Shown here piece after piece: positions 1 through 8,336 of a stretch of DNA of 64,000 bases. Origin of the DNA: CAWKGV01 sp963849305 (lineage in GTDB: Bacteria > Pseudomonadota > Alphaproteobacteria > Acetobacterales > Acetobacteraceae). How positions within the stretch are numbered: the first letter of the stretch is position 1; every line of letters begins with the position of its first letter. The position numbers and the translations under genes are program-made. The stretch is from the NCBI GenBank assembly GCA_963849305.1, contig CAWKGV010000006.1, positions 248,001 through 312,000 on the forward strand, in the 5' to 3' direction. Below the pieces are notes generated by a model. The model ran no database searches. It saw nothing but the letters and a program-made list of their open reading frames with translations, and had not been told where the DNA came from.

Positions 1-804
1 GTCGACCTTGCGCGGCACGTAGTCCAGGGCGTTGCGCAGGAAATGCACGTAACAGCGCTGCCAGACCGCCTCGGACAGCACTTCCCGGATCGCCGCCTTG
101 AGACCGGGATGGTCGTCGGAGACCACGAACTCGACACCGAACAGGCCGCGCTGCTTCAACCCCAGCAGGAAGTCGCGCCAGCTCGAGCGGCTTTCGCGGT
201 TGGCCAGCTCGATCGCCAGCACCTGACGGCGGCCCTCGCCGTCCACCGCCACCGCGATCAGCACCGCCTGGCTGGCGATCACCCCGCCGTCGCGAACCCG
301 CTCATAGCGGGCATCCAGGATCAGATACGGGTAGGGCTCGCTTAGCCGCCGCTCGGAGAACGCCGTCAGCGCCGCATCCAGCGACTTGTTCACCGTGCTG
401 ATCGCCGAGGCCGAGAAACCATGACCGCACAAGGCCTCGGTCACAGCCTTCACTTTGCGTGTCGAGACGCCCTGCACATACATCTCGGCCAAGGTTCCGA
501 CCAACGCCTTCTCGGAGCGCTGGTAGCGTTCAAACAGTTCCGTCGAGAATCGGCCCGCCCGATCCTGCGGCACCCGCAACTCCAGCGTGCCAACCCGGGT
601 GATCAGCGCGCGCGGGTAATAGCCACTGCGATAGGCCAGCCGCGTCTCCGTCCGCTCGCCCTTCTCCGCCCCGATCGCCTCCGTCATTTCCGCTTCCAGC
701 GCCGCCTGCACCAACGCCTGCATCGCCGCGCGAAGGAAATCCTCATCCCGCTCCACCAGCGCTTTGAGGTCGATGACTTCCGCCTTACCTTCGCTCCTGG
801 CCAT
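1..804 (-). CDS. IS256-family (mutator-type) transposase, C-terminus cut by the window edge
   Basis: The minus strand stays open from an ATG at 804 to the window edge, giving the first 268 residues of a protein usually about 400 long. It would catalyse DDE-type cut-and-paste transposition. Visible family marks are the start MARSEGKAEV, the first catalytic Asp in LILDARYERV (near residue 164), the second Asp in FVVSDDHPGL (near 223) and the downstream block QRCYVHFLRN (near 250). The third catalytic residue lies outside the window. The element sits against an IS630 remnant at 900-1031, which it appears to have interrupted. No frameshift is seen in the visible part, so this copy may be intact. 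The family call is by motif recognition. Confidence 0.9.
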   Translation of the reverse strand, partial: MARSEGKAEVIDLKALVERDEDFLRAAMQALVQAALEAEMTEAIGAEKGERTETRLAYRSGYYPRALITRVGTLELRVPQDRAGRFSTELFERYQRSEKALVGTLAEMYVQGVSTRKVKAVTEALCGHGFSASAISTVNKSLDAALTAFSERRLSEPYPYLILDARYERVRDGGVIASQAVLIAVAVDGEGRRQVLAIELANRESRSSWRDFLLGLKQRGLFGVEFVVSDDHPGLKAAIREVLSEAVWQRCYVHFLRNALDYVPRKVD

Positions 805-899
805 GGTCTGCTCCCTTCCACGGGGGTCGGTGACTTCGAACATCACCCGCATACCATGGCCACCCAGGCCTCAGACGCTTTGCAGAACCCTCCGCACAC

Positions 900-1031
900 C
901 ACCATCGCGACGGCCAGTAGTCTGCGAACCTGCGCTCCATCGCGACACTTGCCAGCCATCGCACGAAGCTCAGCCGCCGTGTGCTCCATCCGCATGATCG
1001 TCACCGCCGCGCCCATCCTTGCCCCACTCAT
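900..1031 (-). pseudogene. IS630-family transposase, N-terminal stub
   Basis: An ATG at 1031 opens a frame whose first 44 residues (including MRMEHTAAELRAMAGKCRDG and QVRRLLAVAM) look like the start of IS630-type transposases. After about position 900 the similarity stops and the sequence becomes the left flank of the IS256-type element. The rest of the IS630 gene is absent, so this is a remnant truncated by a later insertion. The exact junction is inferred from where the protein pattern ends. Confidence 0.6.
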
Positions 1032-1113
1032 GCGAATCGCCCCGGGCGGCCATCGAATCAGAGCCGGACCCGGCTGGGAATCCCAAGAGAGCCAAAGCCC
1101 AAACGGGTTGGTA

Positions 1114-2078
1114 CTAGGTGTTTAGTCCCGGCATTTGCTGGAGCGGGTTGAGGGCAAATCGTTCTGACTGTGAAGTCCAGGCCTTGCAGATGAACTCGTA
1201 CGGGGTAAGACCGTTGAGGGTCTTCAGGCGCCGTGCGAAGTTGTAAGCATTGACGAAGTCGTTGAGATGGCGATCGAGCTGCGTGTGATTAGCGTAGTGA
1301 TAACGTTGGACCGTTGCCTCCTTAATTGTCCGGTTCATTCTCTCGACCTGACCATTGGTCCAGGGATGATTGATCTTGGTGAAGCGATGTTCGATGCCAT
1401 TTTCTCGGCAGCGCATGCCGAACATGTGGGTGACGAACCGTGCGGTTGGGCCATCGGCGTACCGCGGTGGCAGGCGGAACTGGACGCCATTGTCGGTCAG
1501 TACGGTGTGGATCTTGTAGGGCACGGCCTTGACGAGAGCTGCGAGGAAGGCGGAGGCGGTGACGCGGTTGGCCTTGTCGAGCAGTTGGACGAAGGCGAAT
1601 TTGCTGGTTCGGTCGATGGCCACGAAGAGATAGAGCTTTCCTTCCGCGGTCTGCACCTCGGCAATGTCGATGTGGAAGAACCCGATCGGATATGGCTTGA
1701 ACGCCTTCTTGGCGGGCTTGTTGCCCTCGACCTCCGGCAGGCGGCCGATCCTGTGACGCTGCAGGCAGCGATGCAATGAGGAGCGTGTCAGGTGCGGAAT
1801 TGTCGCCTGCAATGGTAGAGACAGTCGTCGAGCGGCAACAGAGTGTGCCGGCGAAAGGCAACGACGATGGCTTCTTCCTCGATGGAGAGCACAGTTGATC
1901 TGGGCTCACGCGGTCCGGTTGGCAGATCGGCAACAGAGCTGCGCCGCTTCCACTTGGCGACGGTCTTCTGGTTAATGCCGTAGCGCCCGGCCAGCGTCCT
2001 CAGGCTCTCTTGACTATGCTGTATCGCTCGACGGACCGCCTCCGTCGTTGTGGCGCTGCCGTGAAGAACCTGGCCCAT
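1114..2078 (-). pseudogene. IS481-family transposase, frameshifted
   Basis: The N-terminal frame starts at ATG 2078 (MGQVLHGSATTTEAV) and contains a helix-turn-helix region (AGRYGINQKTVAKWKRR). The C-terminal frame carries an integrase core with a DDE pattern: HIDIAEVQTAEGKLYLF, VLTDNGVQF and the ERMNRTIKEATVQRYHY block. The two frames join near 1808-1815, where the expected continuation into the TIPHLTRSSLHRC segment needs one additional base, so one base has been lost. Total length matches a normal IS481 transposase of about 320 residues. The stop codon at 1114 lies just beyond the terminal repeat and is supplied by flanking DNA. Confidence 0.8.
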
Positions 2079-2134
2079 AGCGCTTCCTTCCACTCAGGTG
2101 AGAAGAGTGCACCACCAAAGCCTGGGATCAAACG
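1119..2134. mobile_element. IS481-like insertion sequence with degenerate terminal inverted repeats
   Basis: The left end reads TGTTTAGTCCCGGC from 1119 and the right end, read inward, is CGTTTGATCCCAGGC ending at 2134. These form an imperfect inverted repeat around a single transposase gene. No convincing target duplication is seen in the flanks, so the ends are approximate. The transposase inside is frameshifted, so the copy should be inactive on its own. Confidence 0.65.
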
Positions 2135-2367
2135 CCAGTTCGCCTCCGGAATGCCGACCCGCCGGGCATGAAACCAGTGGCATGGTCTGCCGGTCTGCCG
2201 ACGGAGAGGTTGGCTTGTCCATGGTGCGAGCGAGCCCGCGTATTAGTTGAACCCGAGGCATCCAAAGCACCCCCGATTGCGCGATGGACCGCGAGGTTCG
2301 GAAGCGCGCTGTTTAGACTCTGATCCGAGGGTGCCCTGCGTCGGCGGCAGAGGGATGGAGGAAGGCG

Positions 2368-3380
2368 ATGGAAGTCCTCTACCCGCGCTGCGCGGGGCTT
2401 GATGTGCATAAGGAGACGGTGGTGGCCGGGGTCAGATTGGCGGCTGCCGGGCCGGTGCAGACTGAGGTGCGCAGGTTCGACACCACCACGCCGGGGCTGC
2501 TGGCGCTGTCTGCCTGGCTCGCTGGCGGAGTGCGACTGCACCCATGTCACGATGGAGGCGACCGGCATCTACTGGAAGCCGGTCTGGCACATCCTCGCCG
2601 ACGGCGACATAACCCTGATTCTGGCCAACAAGCCAGCCACGTCCAGCGCATTCAGAAAACGCTGGAGGACGCTAATCTCAAGCTCGGCTCGGTGCTGACG
2701 CAGATCATGGGGATGTCCGGCCGCGCCATCCTGCAGGCGCTGATCGACGGCAAACGCGATCCCGACAAGCTGCTGGCCTTGGTGCGGCGCGGCGTTAAGG
2801 CGCCTCCGGACAAGCTGCGTGCTGCCTTGCAAGGGCGCGTCACCGAGCGACACCGCTTCCTGTTGCGCCTGCATCTGCGCCAGGTGGACGCGTTGGCTGC
2901 CACTATCGCCGAAGTCGACCGCGATCTCGACCCTTTTCGGCAGACGGTTCGGCTACTGCGGAGCATCCCCGGCGTCAGTGACCTGACCGCGCAGGTGATT
3001 GTCTCCGAAATCGGCACCGACATGAGCCGCTTCCCGACCGCCGGTCACCTGATCTCCTGGGCCGGCCTCTGCCCCCGCAACGACGAGAGCGCGGGCAAGC
3101 GGCGCTCCACGAGGCTGCGCAAAGGAGCACCCTGGCTGCGCAGTTCCAGCGCCTGAGGCATCGGCGCGGACCCAAGAAGGCCATCTGCGCCGTCGCCGCC
3201 TCGATCCTGACCGCGGCCTACCACATGCTGCGCGACGGTACGTTCTACCAGGACCTTGGCGCCAACCACCTCAACCGCGCTTCAGCCGAGACCCAAGCCA
3301 ACCGCCTTGCTCGTCAGATCGCCCATCTCGGCTTCTCGTGCGTGCTCACGCCACTCGCAGAAGGCACGGTTTCTGTTTAG
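2368..3380 (+). pseudogene. IS110/IS1111-family transposase with frameshifts and internal deletions
   Basis: The gene begins MEVLYPRCAGLDVHKET, the usual IS110-family start with the first acidic residue of the DEDD site. It then shifts frame near 2525-2570: the second frame reads CTHVTMEATGIYWKPVW. It shifts back near 2640 after losing about 40 residues that normally separate the two halves. The middle contains QRIQKTLEDANLKLGSVL and the transposase_20 region (LLRSIPGVSDLTAQVIVSEI, FPTAGHLISWAGLCP). A further deletion and shift occur near 3140, after which the C-terminus (FQRLRHRRGPKKAICAVAAS) runs to a TAG at 3378-3380. With at least two deletions it cannot be functional. The upstream 2135-2367 stretch shows no gene and probably includes the element's left flank. 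Confidence 0.85.
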
Positions 3381-3416
3381 TATCGAACTCCACCCGCGAA
3401 GCAGGCAAAGACAGGG

Positions 3417-3620
3417 TCAGCGAGTTTTCCTCGCCCACGCCACGGCATCAGCCACATCGGCTTCGGTCAGGCCGAGTTCGGCGAGCTTCGCAGCCCCGAC
3501 CCGAGCGGGCGTCAGCACAAGACGGCCCCGTTCACTTCCACCTGGAAATACGAGACGGCTCCAAGCGCATCGACGGCCTTTTGGGGCAGTGTGAGCTTTT
3601 GAGGTCAGCTTCGCGAGCAT
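3417..3620 (-). pseudogene. AbrB/MazE-like antitoxin, frameshifted remnant
   Basis: Reading leftward from ATG 3620, the pieces MLAKLTSK, then LTLPQKAVDALG...YFQVEVNG, then RLVLTPARVGAAKLAELGL and TEADVADAVAWARKTR fall in alternating frames. Joined, they give a complete small protein of the SpoVT/AbrB swapped-hairpin type, a DNA-binding antitoxin. Two compensating shifts are needed, near 3596 and near 3530. In intact loci of this kind a PIN-domain toxin gene follows immediately. Here the IS110 remnant occupies that side, so the toxin seems lost. The family call comes from the characteristic C-terminus and is moderately secure. Confidence 0.55.
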
Positions 3621-3670
3621 ATCCCACAATAACGAAGTAAGGAATCCTTCTTCAAGGGTCGCTGGCAACC

Positions 3671-4780
3671 TTACGGCGCCTCCGGCATACGGAACAGCAG
3701 CGGAAAGGCGCTGTGGACATGTGGCGCCGAAACTGCCGGCGCGCCCAGGTGCAGATACGAACGGTCCAGCTCGGCAAGCTTGGTGACGCCCAGCAGCGCC
3801 ATCGCCACCGCTGTCTCCTGCTCTAGAATCTCCAGCACGCGCCGCACCCCGGCCTGGCCCTCGGCGGCGAGCCCGTAGCAATAGAGCCGCCCGATCGCGA
3901 CCGCGTCGGCACCGAGTGCGATCGCCTTGACGATGTCGGTGCCACGGCAGAACCCGCCGTCGATCATCACCCGCGCCCGGCCGCGCACCGCCTCCAGCAC
4001 TTCCGGCAGCACGTCGATCGCGCCGCGGCCGTGATCGAGCTGCCGGCCGCCATGATTGGAGACATAGACCACATCCACCCCATGCTCGCAGGCGGTGGCC
4101 GCGTCCTCCGCGGTGGCGATGCCCTTCAGGATCAGCGGGATACGGTGGCGGGACTTGAAGTGCTCGACGTTCTTCCACGCGAAGCCGGCCTGGAACTGAT
4201 GCCCGGTCGCGGCCGCCCGCCAGGGTTTCACGAACCGCGCGGCGATGTCGCGCTCGCGGCGCGAGTAGGCGGCGGTATCGATGGTGATGGCGAATGCATC
4301 GTAGCCGGCATCGGCCGCGCGACTCGCCACGTCATCCACCCAGGCATCATCGCCGCGAACGTAGAGCTGGAACACTTTGGGGCCCGGCGCCGCGATGGCC
4401 GATTCCTCAAGCCCCGGCTTGGTCACCGAGCTGACGATGATCGGCGCGCCGAACGCGGAGGCGCCTCGCCCCGCCTCGGCCGCGCCGCCCGGATGAAGCG
4501 ACTCCAGCGAGCCAACCGGCGCCAGCATCACCGGCAGGCGCAGCCTCATGCCGAGGAAGGTCGAGGTGCAGTCCACGTGGGATACGTCGCGGCAGACGCG
4601 AGGGCGCAAGGCGATCTGGTCGAGCGCCAACCGGTTCCGGCGCATGGTCGTCTCGGTCTCGGTGGCGCCGACCAGATAGCCCCAAATATTGTCGCTCAGC
4701 TTGGCGCGGGCGGCGGGGATGAACTCGTGCAGCGTCTGATAGTCGCCGCCCAGCTCGGTCAAATGGAGGGTTTCGGGCAT
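3671..4780 (-). CDS. FMN-dependent alpha-hydroxy-acid oxidizing protein
   Basis: This 369-residue protein belongs to the lactate/glycolate/mandelate oxidase family, flavoenzymes with a TIM-barrel fold that oxidise 2-hydroxy acids to 2-oxo acids. Family marks are LMLAP-like PVMLAPVGSLESLHP (about residue 90), KVFQLYVRGD, the catalytic His in VYVSNHGGRQLDHG (about 258), and the FMN-phosphate loop IDGGFCRGTDIVKAIALGAD followed by AIGR. The start MPETLHLTELGG at 4780 was chosen over an upstream frame extension to 4942 because the N-terminus then matches the family. It stands alone on the minus strand between mobile debris and an ankyrin gene. The substrate cannot be told from the sequence. Confidence 0.88.
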   Translation of the reverse strand: MPETLHLTELGGDYQTLHEFIPAARAKLSDNIWGYLVGATETETTMRRNRLALDQIALRPRVCRDVSHVDCTSTFLGMRLRLPVMLAPVGSLESLHPGGAAEAGRGASAFGAPIIVSSVTKPGLEESAIAAPGPKVFQLYVRGDDAWVDDVASRAADAGYDAFAITIDTAAYSRRERDIAARFVKPWRAAATGHQFQAGFAWKNVEHFKSRHRIPLILKGIATAEDAATACEHGVDVVYVSNHGGRQLDHGRGAIDVLPEVLEAVRGRARVMIDGGFCRGTDIVKAIALGADAVAIGRLYCYGLAAEGQAGVRRVLEILEQETAVAMALLGVTKLAELDRSYLHLGAPAVSAPHVHSAFPLLFRMPEAP

Positions 4781-4844
4781 TGGCGCGGTCTCTCGATTGG
4801 GACCACTCCAATCAGCGCCCGCGCGCCTCCGCCCGCAAGAGGGT

Positions 4845-5550
4845 CTATCGGCCGCCGAAGCCGAGGAACCCAGCTTGCGGGATCGGCGCCCCGCCGTTCC
4901 CGGCAAACAGTTTCGGCAAGGTCTGTTCGCCCGCCGGCGCATCGCGCGCTTCAGTGGTCAGCTGGACGGCCATGGTGCGGCGCCCGCCGCGCACGAACCT
5001 GTCCGGCTTGGCCGGGCTGCTGGCGAGTTGGGCGACCTGCGTTCCTGGCGAGGACTTGGCCGGCCCCCCTGGCGAGGACTTGGCCGGCCCCGGCGAGTTG
5101 GAATCGGCCGAGCGCATCGACAGCAGCAGGAAGGAGATGTTGTTGCGGGCGAGATCGATCGAAAGGTCGAGCGGGGTCATGCCCAGCTCGTCCTTCGCGT
5201 TCAGGTCGGCGCCACGGCTCAGCGCGTCGCGCGCGGCGGCGATGTCGTCACGATTGATCGCGTCGAATAGCTCGTCGGTGGGGCTCAGCATGGAGGGCAC
5301 GCGATCGGGTGGCGCGACCCTCTCCGTCGATGCTGCCCCGGGCAGCGCCGGCGGGGGGGCGCTGATTCTTCAAGCTTTTATCGAGCTGCTCATTGGCGAA
5401 GCTCGGCGCCGCCCCGGCTCCCCCGAAGCCGGTGGGCGCGCCACCTATGGCCTGCGCCCGCGCCGCCTGCGGCCCGAGCGCCGCGATCCCGGCGCACACC
5501 GCAGCCAGCGAAATCTTCCAACCGCTCGCCAAAAAAGCTCGTGATGTCAT
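4845..5550 (-). pseudogene. secreted ankyrin-repeat protein, frameshifted at a C7 run
   Basis: The gene starts at 5550 with a clear signal peptide (MTSRAFLASGWKISLAAVCA, cleaved after the ARA that follows), then a Gly/Ala-rich linker. The frame breaks at a run of seven G on the plus strand (5353-5359). Removing one base joins it to the frame ending at 4845, giving PPPALPGAAST and then the ankyrin segment ELFDAINRDDIAAARDALSR and NAKDELGMTPLDLSIDLA. The C-terminus is Pro/Ser-rich, contains two copies of GPAKSSPG, and ends in FLGFGGR. A homopolymer insertion error is likely, so the gene may be intact in the organism. Function is unknown; an exported protein-binding role is inferred. Confidence 0.65.
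5044..5091. repeat. two tandem copies of a 24-bp unit
   Basis: The unit CCTGGCGAGGACTTGGCCGG plus CCCC is repeated twice in direct order. It lies inside the ankyrin gene and encodes a duplicated GPAKSSPG octapeptide, so it keeps the reading frame. Confidence 0.85.
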
Positions 5551-5613
5551 GGGATCAGCTGCCCCTTGCCAAGTCCGCTCGCACCAAACCCGACCACGCC
5601 GAGCCGATGGCGC

Positions 5614-6138
5614 TCAAGCCGGATTGAGCCAGCAGATTCCCGCGTTCAGGTAGAGCGCATAGCCGGTCCAAAGCAGATAGGGAACCATCATCCAGGCCGC
5701 GCCGTGATGGATTGGCGTGAAGCCGCGAATGGTCGCGACCAGCAGTGCGGCGAACGCCAAGGTGTCGACAAGGGCGAGCAGCGGGCTGTGCAGGCCGAAC
5801 AGCGCCGGCGTCCAGAGCGCGCAGGCGGCGAGCTGCCAGCCCCAAAGCCGGAGCGGCAATCCGGCTCCGGCGCGCCGCCACACCAGCCAGGCAGCGGCAC
5901 CCATCCACGCATAGAGGGCGGACAGCACCGGCCCGAACAACCAGACGGGGGTGCCCGGCGGCCGCTTCAGGGCGCTATACCAACTGTGAACCTGGGCGAA
6001 TGCGACCGCGGAATCGGCGGCGCCCACCAGCAGGCACAGCCCCAGGAACCCGACCAGCGCGAGCGCCGGCGAGACGGGCGGCGATGATCCGGGCGCGGAA
6101 CCCCATTCGTTCGGATCGGTGATCTGGAAGACACGCAT
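5614..6138 (-). CDS. TspO/MBR family membrane protein
   Basis: This 174-residue protein has five hydrophobic segments and the central motif SALKRPPGTPVWLFGPV followed by LSALYAWMGAAAWLVWR, typical of the tryptophan-rich sensory protein/peripheral benzodiazepine receptor family. Members sit in the membrane and bind porphyrins or cholesterol-like ligands; in alphaproteobacteria they can affect tetrapyrrole-linked gene regulation. The length is slightly longer than the usual 150-160 because of an N-terminal extension before the first membrane segment. It is a single gene on the minus strand. A short gap of 63 bases separates it from the ankyrin gene. Confidence 0.88.
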   Translation of the reverse strand: MRVFQITDPNEWGSAPGSSPPVSPALALVGFLGLCLLVGAADSAVAFAQVHSWYSALKRPPGTPVWLFGPVLSALYAWMGAAAWLVWRRAGAGLPLRLWGWQLAACALWTPALFGLHSPLLALVDTLAFAALLVATIRGFTPIHHGAAWMMVPYLLWTGYALYLNAGICWLNPA

Positions 6139-6234
6139 CCTTTCAAAAGCGCGGCTTGCCTCGCTACAACCAATCTAGGTCGCTCTCGTTCCGTGCGAAC
6201 TTGCAATGCCTCCGGCGCTTGACGCCTGGCGCGC

Positions 6235-8331
6235 CTACGTTCCCTCCCGCCTCCAGGCCCCAAGGAGCAGCCCCAATATCAGCGGCAGCGCCGCCCAGGC
6301 AGGCAGCAGAGAAAGTGAGGCCACGCCGGTCACCACATAGTCGTGCCGGCGTTGCAGGCCGACCCAGCCGTCGCCCGACGCCGCCCGATCCGGCTCGTTG
6401 CGCCGAAGTTCGGGGATATCGGGCGCGGCGGCGGCCCCAAGCCAGTGAACCCCGCCCCCGGAGCTGCGCGCCAGCTTGCCCACTTTGGTCGCGGTGGCGC
6501 GCAGATCGGCGATCTCCAGCGGGTTGGCGGCGCCGGCCGCGACATAGGCGCTGCGCTCGCCGTCGGTCACATGCCACACGCCAGGCATGGTGACCGGTAC
6601 GCCCGCCTTGGCGCGGCCCGGCGCGGTGGCGGTCAGTGCCAGCTCTTGGGTCTTGCCGTCGGGAGCCGTCACGGTCACCGCCGGGGGCGGGGCTGGATCG
6701 GTCGAGCGCCGCTCGACCAGCAGCCGGCCGTCCACCACCCGCGCGGAGATCGCGTTCCCCTCCAGCTCCGGCTCCTTCATCAGCCAGTGCGCGACCCGCC
6801 GTAGCAGCTCCGCTTGCGGGCCGCCGCCCATATGGCCGCGCGACCACAGCCAGATCTGGTCCGAGAGCAGCAGCGCCGCGCGCCCTTTGCCCTCGTGGTC
6901 GAGCACCAGCAGCGGCGCGCCATCCGGCGCGCTCATGAGCACTTCGCCGTGCACGTCCGTGGGCTCGATGCGGCGGTACCACGGACCCCAGGTCGGTTTG
7001 CCCGCGGGGTTGTCCGAGGCATTGGCGCCCTTGAGATCCTCGGTGACCGGCTGGCGCGCACCGAGCGCGGTCACGCGTGGGCGGAACGAGCCGTCCACCT
7101 CCGCGTTGGCCGGCGTGGGTACAGCCGGCAACACCGCGGCGAGCGGGGTGTCGGCGAGCGTCGAAGGTCCCGAGAACTCTGGCCCCACGGACAGCAGCAG
7201 CGCGCCGCCGTCGCGCACGTAACGGGCGATGTTGGCGAGATACGGAAGCGGCAGCAGTCCGCGATTTTGAAATCGGTCGAGGATAATCAGGTCGAATTGG
7301 TCGATCTTGTCCTGGAACAGCTCGCGCACCGGGAAGGCGATCAGCGACAGCTCGTTGAGCGGCGTGAGATCGTCCTTTTCCGGCGGGCGCAGGATGGTGA
7401 AGTGGACCAGATCGACCGAGGGATCGGACGTCAGCAACCGTCGCCACGTCCGCTCGCCCGGATGCGGCTCGCCCGAGATCAGCAGCACCCGCAGGCGGTC
7501 GCGCACGCCGTTGATCTGGACCACCGCGCTGTTATTGAGTTGGGAGACTTCGCCCGGCAAATCGTTGACGGAGAGTTGGAGCACGGTCGGCCCGGCCCGC
7601 GTGATCGGCACCTCGATCGCCTGCGGGCGCCCGATCGGAACGCTCCGCGTCTCCGCCGCCTCGCCGTCGCGGCGGACGGTGAGTTGCGCGGCCCCGGTGG
7701 GATGCTCCACGCCGAGATCCTCGACCACGACGCGCAGCGTCACAGGCTTGCCCACGATGCCATAGCTCGGCGCCTCCACCACCCGCAGCGTGCGATCGGT
7801 CTGCTCACCTGGGGCGGGGATTAAGACATTGAGCGGCGCCCTGCCCGGCGCGACGCCGGGGATGTCGTGGATCTGCCCGTCGGTCACGGCGACGGTGCCG
7901 GCGTAACGGCTGCGCGGGATGTCGGCGAGCGCCCGGTCGATGGCCGCGAACAGCCGTGTACCGGCGTCGCCACCCTCCGGCACGACGATGGTGCGAAGCT
8001 GGAGGTCCGAGAACTTGTTGGCCTGGGTCTCGATCGACTGGCGCGCTGACTCGGCGAGCTTGGTGCGGTCGCCGATCTGCATGGACGCCGTCTGATCTAC
8101 CACCAGCAGGCCGATATCGGGCAGGGTGTCTCGTGTCTCCTGCGACAGTCGGGGTCCGGCGAGCCAGAGCAGCAGAGCGGCGAACGCGGCGGCGCGCAGG
8201 GCGGTGCCGCGCGCCCGGCGCCAAACCCCGAGCGCCAGCACGACGGCGCTGAGAGCGGCGAGCGCGACGATCAGCGCGAGGGGCACCAGCGGCTCGAAGC
8301 GCAATGCGGCGATGGCCTGGACCGGATGCAT
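6235..8331 (-). CDS. large membrane protein of the MoxR/DUF58/DUF4159 cluster
   Basis: This 698-residue protein has two N-terminal membrane segments (residues about 15-60), a segment resembling a von Willebrand A or glutamine amidotransferase-like fold (IGLLVVDQTASMQIGD near 72; LRVLLISGEPHPGERTWRRL near 280; DLIILDRFQNRG), and a C-terminal membrane anchor (LLPAWAALPLILGLLLGAWR). It starts six bases after the stop of the DUF4159 gene, so it is the last gene of a four-gene operon. Such clusters are widespread in alphaproteobacteria; MoxR ATPases are thought to act with VWA-type partners as chaperones or metal-insertion machinery, but the client here is unknown. Confidence 0.8.
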   Translation of the reverse strand: MHPVQAIAALRFEPLVPLALIVALAALSAVVLALGVWRRARGTALRAAAFAALLLWLAGPRLSQETRDTLPDIGLLVVDQTASMQIGDRTKLAESARQSIETQANKFSDLQLRTIVVPEGGDAGTRLFAAIDRALADIPRSRYAGTVAVTDGQIHDIPGVAPGRAPLNVLIPAPGEQTDRTLRVVEAPSYGIVGKPVTLRVVVEDLGVEHPTGAAQLTVRRDGEAAETRSVPIGRPQAIEVPITRAGPTVLQLSVNDLPGEVSQLNNSAVVQINGVRDRLRVLLISGEPHPGERTWRRLLTSDPSVDLVHFTILRPPEKDDLTPLNELSLIAFPVRELFQDKIDQFDLIILDRFQNRGLLPLPYLANIARYVRDGGALLLSVGPEFSGPSTLADTPLAAVLPAVPTPANAEVDGSFRPRVTALGARQPVTEDLKGANASDNPAGKPTWGPWYRRIEPTDVHGEVLMSAPDGAPLLVLDHEGKGRAALLLSDQIWLWSRGHMGGGPQAELLRRVAHWLMKEPELEGNAISARVVDGRLLVERRSTDPAPPPAVTVTAPDGKTQELALTATAPGRAKAGVPVTMPGVWHVTDGERSAYVAAGAANPLEIADLRATATKVGKLARSSGGGVHWLGAAAAPDIPELRRNEPDRAASGDGWVGLQRRHDYVVTGVASLSLLPAWAALPLILGLLLGAWRREGT

Positions 8332-8336
8332 GGCCG

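Noticed and set aside
421..1125. 234-codon plus-strand open frame
   Set aside because: Antisense to the IS256 transposase and to the IS630 stub; translation has no family similarity.
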